Source of the DNA: Isochrysis galbana
Lineage: Eukaryota > Haptophyta > Isochrysidales > Isochrysidaceae
Assembly (NCBI GenBank): GCA_018136815.1
Contig: CM030933.1
Location: 4,630,557 to 4,694,556, forward strand
DNA length: 64,000 nucleotides
Direction of reading: 5' to 3'
The translations under genes were made by a program, and so were the position numbers. The notes beneath the pieces are model-generated. The model was not told the origin of the DNA. It searched no databases and saw nothing but the letters and a program-made list of their open reading frames with translations. Below, one piece after another: positions 52,901 through 60,675 of this stretch (positions within the stretch are counted from its first letter, which is position 1; each line of letters opens with the position of its first letter).

Positions 52901-54661
52901 CTGCATCGCCATCGCACCGGCTATGCCCACGTAGGTGCGGCTGCGCATAGAGCCGCGATGAGGGGACATAGGTAGATTTGCCATAGCGTGCTTACGACCA
53001 GGAACAATGCAAGTCGGCACGAGCGGGGGAAGGCTAGCCGAAAGGTAGAGCCCCGTGGCCTTGGTGTGTCCCGTTCCATGATGCCATGGGTGGACGTATT
53101 GCGTGGCTTCGAGACCTCCGAGTAGCGATTTGGCGTAGTGGTGCATCTTCGGGTTTTCCACCGCCAGGAACGGAGCCTTGGCGTTCAAGCGACGGCGAAA
53201 TTGCGCGACGGCCGAAATCGTATCAGACATACGCTGCGGGTTGGAGTGGATCCACCTCAAGCCAGCGTTCGAGAGATAGGTGCACGGCGGGTGCGCGATA
53301 ATAAGGTCCCATCCGAGGTCTTGGACGAGATCCGCGTCCCCGTCGAAGTGCGGAACGTAGTCGACTTCGGAAGGAAACAAATCACATGTCGCCACATCAG
53401 CACCAGCGAGCAGAAACATGGACGAGACTCCTCCACTCGTCTCGCCGATAACCAAGACGCAAGGGGGCGAGATGCCGTCGGTCTGCGCGGCCTCGACGTC
53501 ACGCCTAATGTCGCCGAGCGTGGCACAAATGTCGTCGAAGTGGACGGGCAGTACCTGAGCCGGAGACTCAGCTGGTTGGCTAGGCCGAAGAACGAGCTGT
53601 GCCGCCTCGGCGATATCTTTCGGCGTTACGTGAGCGGCACCGTGGGCGGCGGCGCGTTGAAAAGCAAGATCGAGAACGTACGAGAGGGCCTCTCCCTCCT
53701 TCAAGGAAGGACGAGTGCGCGAGAGATGAACGAGCAAATCCTCAGCGGCCGGAATCAAAGTCAGGCGCACTGAAAGCTGGCAAAGCGGAACGACAGCGGA
53801 AACGGAAACGGGACTGCGTGTGACCGGAATCGACGGAGACGAAGCGGCTAATGTGCGAGCCATCCGAAGAGAACGGGACGCGGCAGCCGGAAGTGAGTCG
53901 GACGAGAATAGAGCAGGCTGAGAACGGAACAATCGACGGAATGCGCGTTGTACGACGGAGGGCATATCGGCGAATACCCCTCCGTCAGCGAACGATTCAT
54001 CAGACGAGCTAGTCGGTATCGGTCGCCAACCCAATCGGGTTGGCGCAACCATCGTAGGCGGCGCGAGCCAGCGACGAACAGCAAGGGTATAGGCCACCGT
54101 CCATCCGGAGGGGCTAACCTCGCTGGCACGGCCAAGGCAGCTTAACGGCGAGTTTCGAGGTAACAAATCGGCCAGTCCATCCAGGATTTGACTGGCGACA
54201 GCAGACGGATCGGCAGCGACGGGGCTCAAGGCAAGAACTAGCGTTGAGCGCTCGTAATCGAGAGCATTGAACGAATGATTCGAGGACGACGAGAGCGACG
54301 AAGGAGGTAGCGAACGAACGGCGAGAGAGAACGGGACTCCCGGAGTCGAATCGTCCCCACCGCACATGAGCAGATGGGGGTGACTCCGGATCGATTGAAC
54401 GACTGAAACGAAAACGCGAACTTCGGGAACGACGGCATCGCAACCTAGGGTAGCATCCCCAGGTTGCAAAGACAACAAGAAGGATTTACTCAGCCGTCCG
54501 AGGGACGGCGAGCTCGTAGATCGGAGAGGCGAAACGTTAGAGGTACGAAATGAAACGCGAAAGGGAATGACAGAAGTATCGAGAGGCGAGAGGGGTGGCG
54601 GTCCAGGCCGCCGAGGAATTGAGAAGTCAACGAAGCATATGGCGGCGGCCTCGCCTATTCC
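49631..54661 (-). CDS. pol: Pol part 1, copy 2: methyltransferase-like domain, retropepsin, RT
   Basis: Open from the codon after the gag amber (54662-54664) to 49631. The methyltransferase-like domain is at about 53470-52900: VLVIGETSGG, FLLAGADVATCDL, the PPC motif in AHPPCTYLSNAG near 53285, AVENP near 53155, HGTGHTKATGLYL, and YVGIAGAMAMQWM near 52915. The retropepsin DTGAGPSVV is near 52000, with LLLGNDFL after it. RT has GPSYMCRLMDAV and YLDD near 50360. True RNase H homology ends at LGIA (49842); after that the frame is meaningless. There is no ATG close to the amber, which agrees with synthesis as a Gag-Pol readthrough product. Confidence 0.9.
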   Translation of the reverse strand, partial: GIGEAAAICFVDFSIPRRPGPPPLSPLDTSVIPFRVSFRTSNVSPLRSTSSPSLGRLSKSFLLSLQPGDATLGCDAVVPEVRVFVSVVQSIRSHPHLLMCGGDDSTPGVPFSLAVRSLPPSSLSSSSNHSFNALDYERSTLVLALSPVAADPSAVASQILDGLADLLPRNSPLSCLGRASEVSPSGWTVAYTLAVRRWLAPPTMVAPTRLGWRPIPTSSSDESFADGGVFADMPSVVQRAFRRLFRSQPALFSSDSLPAAASRSLRMARTLAASSPSIPVTRSPVSVSAVVPLCQLSVRLTLIPAAEDLLVHLSRTRPSLKEGEALSYVLDLAFQRAAAHGAAHVTPKDIAEAAQLVLRPSQPAESPAQVLPVHFDDICATLGDIRRDVEAAQTDGISPPCVLVIGETSGGVSSMFLLAGADVATCDLFPSEVDYVPHFDGDADLVQDLGWDLIIAHPPCTYLSNAGLRWIHSNPQRMSDTISAVAQFRRRLNAKAPFLAVENPKMHHYAKSLLGGLEATQYVHPWHHGTGHTKATGLYLSASLPPLVPTCIVPGRKHAMANLPMSPHRGSMRSRTYVGIAGAMAMQWMPVVLDYCRRTPTRPAASAASLLSQARDLQSSQLAAHARSSSESSNVSSVAAIDMEWRPWLGSPRSSLLPVRPARMIRKVRNRWRVWTAVRGTQGSISYAWLPLSPSLASALDAEVSLHSSAVEEEALPILAPSPSPSSLSPFVPMPPLLETCASVSFPDTFTPEGWHAALRLTWSGQERLALLPTPPSRLGLGALPDLHPPLPPLDRPARRSVAEVIADHKQRHAAFVPSGFAPALGLPAVVASVTREVPARLVSDTPPSLYPRHCLYVRDLIVCRQSATGPTRYIVDSALAVNKTLADTGAGPSVVTTELLAALPRDACVLIEHASDRPAVVGPDGNPLRTRGYATLVFSLSGVEFRHRFLVVEGAPMLLLGNDFLEAYAACIELSPEAGRDGRLTLMVDDRRVPSLVSTRPRLSSAPLVAVISADSPRAEESSLVPISDNVSSCQAHGESPPAMPTSIPLPPLDPELEPPPRFDFTRSPPSSPSPSFAAVDVEPLFAKGSPSAASLKEFALYTRQPITIPARSKGTFSVRLPLEVIENYPDSAILVDRLPPRDGLDSPPMVATSVETPTPEGEVLVTVWNLAPRPVTLPAYSPVASAHIEYKLHEARSTAAGDGDDPESSLTEAQRALLDAITIDPDKQLSPSQKQRVRCLLARHVDAFALDPKNPRHTHVMEVELPLLPGATAHRHAPSKMGDEGRAIVDKHVAEMEAAGIIRKSNSPWASRVVLVGKKDGSVRFCVDYRDTNSKLRISDSPLPLTVEAIDRLSRGQGSRDSLFLCLLDLASGFWCLPIKEEDKPITAFCTHRQKYEFNYLPFGVQSGPSYMCRLMDAVLQGLAWEICMPYLDDIGIWSTGTGSTLEERVDASFEQMLHRLDLVLERLRWAGLSCKASKCILFAIKGEYLGHVVSRRGLEMDPKKVEAVRSIDPRHINSLEKVRSFLGLCSYYRRFIKGFAHVAAPLTDLTRTGVDVATVSQSPECQTAIRRLIDLITSAPVLAAPRHDKEFIVKTDAASTLGIAESCRKLTTTGTSMSSRITVAASPPRSVIGPPPKWSFSPPWKAFALGDRTFGAGTSASSLITKLSVGYTP

Positions 54662-57589
54662 CTAACGGCGGTTGCGGCCGAGGACGACGAGACGACGAAG
54701 GTAGGCGCGGTGGGCGTCGGGGATCTCCGGCTCGCCCTCGCAAAGGAAGCGAATGAACGGCTGGCAGTAGTACGGCGAATGGGCGCCATCGCCTGTCCCA
54801 TATCGCCAATTATCGGGATGGTCGGGACGAGCCGTATCGTGATCGGGAGGAGCGGGGCGGAAGGCGCAATAGGCACAGCCGGTGGCTGTGGTCCATACAC
54901 CGCCCTCAGACGTAGGGCGCTGCGTGCGAGGCACCTTCATAGATGCGTCGGTCGGACGGGCCCTAGCGAATGAAGCAGCCAAATCAGCGTGCCCACAATA
55001 GCGTGACATCGGGTCGAAATCTACCTTAGCATTACGCCACGACTCCAAATCCCATTTGGCTCCCTCGGGATGGCCGAGGTTGTCCGCAGGCGGCGCGCAG
55101 CGGCGGCTCTTTTGCGAGGGCGGTGCGTCGAGAGGTGGGAGTCCACCCTCCAACTTGGGAGGCGGCTCCCTGGTGTGGTCGGTGCGTCCCTGGTGGGACC
55201 GATCTCCATTGCGATTATTTCGAGTATCGGAGCCGCGGCCGCTTCCTGAGGTAGCGGCCGAGGGTTTGTCGCTTTTGTCCGGAGCCGGCTTCGACGAACC
55301 CAGGCGATCCTTGACCATCCGGACGACGTCGTCGATGTGGGCGATTGTGAGCGGACCGTCCATCTGCTTGCTGCTCCGCGAAGCCTCAGCACGTGCCTGC
55401 TCCGCTGGAGCCAGCACCATGCGCGCGATCGAGATGCAAGAGAGCGAGTGATGCGGCGCGTCTCCTGCGGCGACCGCCTCTATGCCTCGCTTCCACGCTT
55501 TGAGGAACTCGAACGAGTTCTCCGCTCCCCGTGCGCGGTCGCTTTCGTCGGCTTTGACGCAGGCGTCGAATCGCTCGTTGATCTCATGCGTGAAGGCAGG
55601 AAACTTGAAGACGTTAGCGGCCGTCACCGTCGGATCGTTCATCTTGCGAACAAAGGCGTCGGTCACTCGAGTGGCAAGAGTCACTAAGTCCTCGCCCTCC
55701 GAGCGCGTGGTGCAACGGTCCCATTCCGCGGACGCAGTCTCTTTGGCGAAACCTTTTGCCCCGGCGGCGAATGATTGGTCGCACTTTGCGATCAGCACGT
55801 CGGCATGCAAGCACGGGTTAGCGCAGAGGACCGAGTCCCTGACCGCATCAAGGACATAGGCCATGATGCGGGGATGGCCCTTTTTCGGATCGCGAGCGGC
55901 GAGGAGAAGGCCATTGAGGGCGTCCTGCCAGTCCACGCCCGAGGTGAGTGAGCCCTCGAGTGCGCGGATCAGTTGCATGCGGAATCCATCCCAGGAAGCA
56001 GCCGCCTTGTTCGGGTCGGTAGAGCGAAGGTCGGCGGGGAAGCGCAGCGACTGGAGGCTCTCGAGGCTAGACTTAGCATCGCGAGTGCCGCCCTTAGTGC
56101 GGACGAACGTACGAGCGCGCACCCATTTCGTGAGAGTGCGAGTCGTGTAAATGATGCGAGCATGCCAGGACTCACCAGATGGGACCTCACGGGCCGCCAT
56201 CACCTGGTATTCGAGTGGGGCACTAGCGGAGTCGGAGTAGGCCTTGCCGTGGCGCCCATAGTGCCGTAGCCATTGTTCAAGAATGTCCGGCTCATCAGAC
56301 AGGGCTGGGTCCGCGGGAGGAGCGGCGTGGCGCTTAGCGTGACGTCGACTCTCCCGGTTACTATGCTGGCCTGACTTGGACTTAGAAGCGTGGGGGCGGA
56401 GAGATCGGCGAGAGTTAGAATGTAAACCTTCGGGGACCATCATAGACGGCCGTCCCTCCTTAGTATGATAACCTTTGCCTGAGGTAGCATAGTGGCTACC
56501 CTTGGCGCGGCGAGGCTTGCGGCGCGAGTCCGTAGATTCGGATGATCCGTCGGAATCCGAATCGCTGGTCGACGAGTAGTTAGATGAACGCGAGCCGGAG
56601 ACCGGGGACGAAGACGAGGAAGACGAAGAAGTAGGAGAACTGTAGCGGCGGCGGCGGCGGTTCTTCTTGTCCTTCCGAGTCTTCTTAGATTTCGATGAGG
56701 AGCGAGGGAGCGGCGGTGGCGGAGGCAAAACAGTTTCGCCGCCATCATCGGATGGAGGTGGAGGCGGGCTGGCTGCCTGGACTGGAGTAGGAGGGAGTCG
56801 GCTTCGCTCGATCGCGCTGGTGACCGCAGCGAGTTGCTGAGAGAACTGTGCGGCCATGGCCTGCATCAGCTCAATATAGCGCAGCTCTACGGGGTTGACC
56901 CCCGGTGAAGCCGAAGAGGTTGGCGGCGGGACCGTAGCAGACGGTGGAGAAGGAGAAGGAGAGAGATGAAGAAGGGAGTCGGGCAGTAGGCCCGGGGCCT
57001 CTCCACAACGAGACGGCTGACTTGGGGCGGCCGAGGCGACCGAGAGGCGTTCGAGCGAAGGATGGTAGGGCTCGTAGGCGGCCTCCGAGTCCGATGGTAA
57101 GGGTGGTGGTGCCTCGAGGCATGCGCGAGGAGAGGGGAGGAATCCTTCCAGAGGATTATCCTCACCCTGGTGAGACTCGGGCTTGGACCTGTATCCGACG
57201 GACTCCGGCGGTGAAGGCGGAGATGATGGCGGAGGCACCGCAGAGAGATCAAGAGGAGAGGCGAGGGAGGGCATCACCTCCCCCTGTGAAGGTGGTGGTG
57301 GATGACCGTCCGGAGAGAAGAAAGGGGGCAGGGCAGGCATGATGCCCGACTCTGCAGAGGTGGGGGTGACCCCCATTGAGACGTCCAGCGCGGGACGCAC
57401 CGGGAAGGATTCTACACCTGACGAATTGGGCTGGCCCATAGGGCCTGAGGGCAATGAGGAAGGATGCATGCCGGCGGCAGGCGCGGCGGAGGAGACGACT
57501 TCAGAGGTGCTGACGGGCTGAAGCCCGTCAGCAGAGGAAGGCGGGCAGGCGGGCTTGAGCGAGGGCGAGGACGGCGGCGAAAGCGACAT
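54662..57589 (-). CDS. gag: Gag polyprotein, minus-strand LTR element copy 2
   Basis: The predicted protein is identical in length and sequence to the copy 1 Gag (8146-11073), offset by exactly 46516 bases; no indel separates the copies over this part. The start is the first ATG downstream of the LTR (57589). It has the same Pro/Ser-rich N-terminus, Arg/Lys-Ser tract, capsid-like region and C-terminal CAYC...CQPFIRFLC block near 54885-54790, with the TAG at 54664-54662. Confidence 0.86.
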   Translation of the reverse strand: MSLSPPSSPSLKPACPPSSADGLQPVSTSEVVSSAAPAAGMHPSSLPSGPMGQPNSSGVESFPVRPALDVSMGVTPTSAESGIMPALPPFFSPDGHPPPPSQGEVMPSLASPLDLSAVPPPSSPPSPPESVGYRSKPESHQGEDNPLEGFLPSPRACLEAPPPLPSDSEAAYEPYHPSLERLSVASAAPSQPSRCGEAPGLLPDSLLHLSPSPSPPSATVPPPTSSASPGVNPVELRYIELMQAMAAQFSQQLAAVTSAIERSRLPPTPVQAASPPPPPSDDGGETVLPPPPPLPRSSSKSKKTRKDKKNRRRRRYSSPTSSSSSSSSPVSGSRSSNYSSTSDSDSDGSSESTDSRRKPRRAKGSHYATSGKGYHTKEGRPSMMVPEGLHSNSRRSLRPHASKSKSGQHSNRESRRHAKRHAAPPADPALSDEPDILEQWLRHYGRHGKAYSDSASAPLEYQVMAAREVPSGESWHARIIYTTRTLTKWVRARTFVRTKGGTRDAKSSLESLQSLRFPADLRSTDPNKAAASWDGFRMQLIRALEGSLTSGVDWQDALNGLLLAARDPKKGHPRIMAYVLDAVRDSVLCANPCLHADVLIAKCDQSFAAGAKGFAKETASAEWDRCTTRSEGEDLVTLATRVTDAFVRKMNDPTVTAANVFKFPAFTHEINERFDACVKADESDRARGAENSFEFLKAWKRGIEAVAAGDAPHHSLSCISIARMVLAPAEQARAEASRSSKQMDGPLTIAHIDDVVRMVKDRLGSSKPAPDKSDKPSAATSGSGRGSDTRNNRNGDRSHQGRTDHTREPPPKLEGGLPPLDAPPSQKSRRCAPPADNLGHPEGAKWDLESWRNAKVDFDPMSRYCGHADLAASFARARPTDASMKVPRTQRPTSEGGVWTTATGCAYCAFRPAPPDHDTARPDHPDNWRYGTGDGAHSPYYCQPFIRFLCEGEPEIPDAHRAYLRRLVVLGRNRR

Positions 57590-57730
57590 GGAACGAGCGG
57601 CGAAAGGCGAGGGCGAGTGAGAGGAGGGCTGTGATGGCAGGGGCTGGCGAGGTGAGGAGGGATTGTAAGGTCTGAGTGTTACGAGAGCGAGAGCGACGAG
57701 AGCGAGAGCGACGACGGATGACGACTGACG

Positions 57731-58274
57731 ACAGGACGACGGACAACGACACCCAGGAAAACACCCCGACTCTCGCCCCACGACTTTCTCACATAACTCG
57801 ACTGAAATCAAAACCAAACACTCCGATCAGACAACAACGGACGACGATCAAAGGGCGATCTGTCGACGATCTTGTCTGGAACGGGAATCGCACCATAACG
57901 GAAACGAGGGGCAATCTTGCTACGCAGGATTCCAAGAGACCTACCAAATAAGACGAAAGGAGTGCGATGTGCCTAAGGGGGAGATGCGAAGAGGTCGCAA
58001 ATTAAACCTGATTGCCCCCAGAAGCAGATAAAGAACCGCAGGGGAGATAGCAAATTAAACCTATCTGCGAGGCGCCTGGGAGGAAGAAGGTGGGGAAACT
58101 TCCCTTCTCTTTCGAGAGAAAGAGAGAGAGCGCTCCACAACCCCCGATCCCATGCATCCAAGCGAAGCTTTGACCGAGAACGCGAGAAAGCATAGAATTA
58201 TAACGATAGATACCGAACGACGAAGAGAAGAGCGAAGCCTAACAGCCTAACGAGTGTCGATTCGCGAATGCGAC
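57731..58274 (-). repeat. 5' LTR of copy 2
   Basis: 544 bp, matching the copy 1 LTR with a few one- or two-base losses after about 58085 (for example GGAAGAAGG for GGAAGAGAGG). It is followed on the right by the same host flank as copy 1. Confidence 0.9.
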
Positions 58275-58330
58275 AGAGGAGTGCTCTGTGCTCTAGGGCG
58301 CCCTGAGGCGACGTCTTCCGCTAGATAGCC

Positions 58331-58738
58331 TCTTAGGTGAAGTTTCTTCTTTTCTTCGCGGCCACTGTGCTTTCGCTTCCTGGTGAGTACCATATTGTCT
58401 GTTTTGTAAAAGCGCCACACCTTTACTTTCCACGATACAAAGAAGAGAAGCAGGGCCAGTCGACTCCCACTCCAGCTCCAACTCCGACTCCTGTAACACC
58501 CATCGCCCCGAATGCAACTATCATTGCATAGGTGATTGAGATGAATATGCCAAAGATGGAGTCATCAGTTTCTTTAGTTCTTCCACCTCATATTGACCGT
58601 GCTTATAGTACAAGTGTATGTGCATTGCGCATTGCGTGCCCTTATTCATGTGCAACAAAAAAAGGATTTGGTCCCCGGCCGCTCCTGCGAAAATAAGGAG
58701 TGGCAAGGCCACACAGCGCAACGTAGGGAAAACGAGGG
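58331..58738 (-). pseudogene. Second, indel-damaged partial copy of the small membrane protein gene
   Basis: Corresponds to 11820-12223. At least six short deletions relative to that copy (for example near 58363, 58381, 58460, 58526 and 58558) break the frame. The match stops at the N gap. Closely spaced small losses at a contig edge look like poor consensus, not evolutionary decay. Confidence 0.7.
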
Positions 58739-58838
58739 NNNNNNNNNNNNNNNNNNNNNNNNNNNNNNNNNNNNNNNNNNNNNNNNNNNNNNNNNNNNNN
58801 NNNNNNNNNNNNNNNNNNNNNNNNNNNNNNNNNNNNNN
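58739..58838. other. Assembly gap (100 N)
   Basis: Exactly 100 N. The left side ends inside sequence that continues uninterrupted at 12224 in the other copy, so the true neighbour of 58738 is probably that sequence and not the material to the right of the gap. Confidence 0.99.
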
Positions 58839-60116
58839 GCGAGTGCATCTTTCCTACATCTTTCTACACCGATTTTTTTGGTGACGACCCGTTGGATGAA
58901 CCATTTTTCGAAACCTCTGCCGCATTCTCTAGAACGCGAGCAACTCGCTCTGAACAGCCTTGCCGATTTTCTCCAAAAGAACAACTAACGCTCGGTGGAC
59001 TCGGACTCGCACCACAACCTCTATATCAGAAGGAATGCGAGCGCCCTGCAGTCCCGAGTGGCGCAACCCTTACCGGCGGCGCCATGTGTTGTGCTCTCCA
59101 CAACGACAGCCTTTCTTTGTGCCGTGTTGACGAGGACTATGGCCCGGTCCTCACAGGGAGCCCGGCATGTCGATGCTGATCTCTTGGGCCACACGCATGC
59201 ATCTGGTTCAGCTATTGGGCGATGCGATCATCAATACTACGACACCGCTCAAGTCGCGTCCATCGCGATCGCTGAGATCCCGCCGATGCTCAGACGTCCT
59301 CCTATGCATGTGTCACCCCAGAGTCCAAGGACCGCGACAAGCCATGTCAGTACCAATGATGCAGCTTTCTCTCTAGGGCGGAGCTCATCGAGTGTAGACG
59401 CGCTTCGCGTTGGCAATACACCACGATTGAGATGAGGCGAGCTATTGCCCCAGACTGCTTCAGGGGATCCCACGGCTGGGCAGTCAGCAACCTTGTCTGC
59501 CGCAGTGTTGTGTTGTGCGCACAGCCTTCGAATGCACGCCTGGGGATGGAGTCTTAGCATAGTGTGCCCCCAACATATCTTGCAATTCTACGCCTTGGAC
59601 GAACGGTGCCATCTTCCGTCTCAGTAGTCGCTTCAGCGTCTTGATTATTTGAAAATTGCAGCTAGCGCAAACCATCATATGATGCATCGGCCTTGCCGTA
59701 TTGTTCTAGTAGGTTCATAGCGCGCTCTAGCTCTAGAGCGAGGCGAAGGAGTTCGCACTAGGATTTGCGTGTCATCCGAGGCGGCAGAAGCGCTCAATCA
59801 CCATCACCCACAGATGGAAAAGCGTTCAATCACCGTCAGCCTACACGTGGAAAAGCGTTCAATCGCCAACACCCCACACAGATGGAAAAGCGTTCAATCA
59901 CCATCAGCTTACACATGGAATAGCGTTCAATCGCCATCACCCCCACCCCCCACGTATGAAAAAGCGTTCCATCAAAGTCGCGTTCCGTCAAAAGAGGGCC
60001 AGGTGATTTTTTTGCTATTTTCTTTTTGGGTAGCCACAATAATATTATTATTACGAAGATGATGAGTACAAAGCTAATCACGCTCCCTCACTATCAACAC
60101 ACGCGGTAACCCCCAG
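58839..60116. other. Intergenic or unrecognised region with minisatellite
   Basis: No supported gene. A short ORF entering from the gap to 58988 (ending NSLADFLQKNN) could be the end of a coding exon, but nothing identifies it. A minisatellite lies at 59790-59990. Confidence 0.45.
59790..59990. repeat. Minisatellite, about 37-bp unit, 5 copies
   Basis: Imperfect tandem units with the core TGGAAAAGCGTTCAATC followed by CACCATCA- or GCCAACA-type spacers. The last copy is degenerate (GAAAAAGCGTTCCATCAAAG). Confidence 0.8.
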
Positions 60117-60675
60117 CTACGCGGGCTGAGTTTTCATCTTCTTCGTCTTTTTCTCACATCCCTCTTCCTCGTGCGGGCAGGCGACGATGTCGTTTGGCTG
60201 ATCTTGGGTGGCGAGGTCCGTGACGCGTGCGAGGACGGCCTTCTTGTTCTCCAGGTAGAGTTTGCCAGCTGCACGGTGCACTTGCACCATGGGATCCGTT
60301 TCAGCATACGCGACCGCCATGATGTAATTCCATGCAGAGGTACGCGACGGCGGCCTCGTCTCCAATGTACTTGGTCTTGGGGATCCTGTCGTACTCGTCG
60401 GAGTAGTCGCCGACGAGCATGAGAGTTGCCTTGCACCAGCGGCCCATGTATGGCTTGATGAGCGCCCACATCGACGGGTAGCGTTCCTTGGCCAGATCCA
60501 CGCGGAAGTCTCCACATCCACGGCCCGTGCCAGAGGCTGTGACGAGCAGCATCGCCAGGATGGCGCCGCTCATGCCCTCCTCCATGTGTTCGCAGAACCT
60601 GAAGGCTGGGCTACGGACCTCCTCGTAGGTGCGGTGACCGAGTCGCTTGGCGATGAAGACAAAGTACTGGCCCAT
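60117..60675 (-). CDS. MGQYF-type conserved protein of unknown function, one frameshift
   Basis: From ATG 60675 (MGQYFVFIAKRLGHRTYEEV) the frame runs past TASGTGRGCGDFR and MLVGDYSDEYDR to AVAYLCME near 60330, where it should shift to YIMAVAYAETDPM and continue to the stop at 60117. Removing one T in the GAATTAC stretch restores one frame of about 185 residues. The pattern MGQYF...GNGRGGGD...GDY(A/S)D resembles a widespread uncharacterised protein family, judged from memory. The C-terminus is Lys-rich (EKKTKKMK). The break may be a sequencing error, a mutation or a missed intron. Confidence 0.55.

Larger units (their letters stand above)
45892..58274 (-). mobile_element. Chromodomain Ty3/gypsy LTR retrotransposon with methyltransferase-like domain, copy 2 (complete)
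   Basis: Full-length, about 12.4 kb. Minus-strand order: 5' LTR 58274-57731, gag 57589-54662, amber, pol 54661 to 47322 with one frameshift at 49841/49842, tandem-repeat 3' untranslated region, polypurine tract AGCAGGGGGG (46440-46431) and 3' LTR 46430-45892. The LTRs differ by one substitution, an 8-bp CCTAACAG length change and a few end-of-contig indels. No target-site duplication is visible: CTGAC precedes the left LTR and GAGGA follows the right one. Confidence 0.93.

Noticed and set aside
59790-59990. CRISPR-like array
   Set aside because: Repeats and spacers are not distinct, units are degenerate and contiguous, there are no cas genes, and the genome is eukaryotic.
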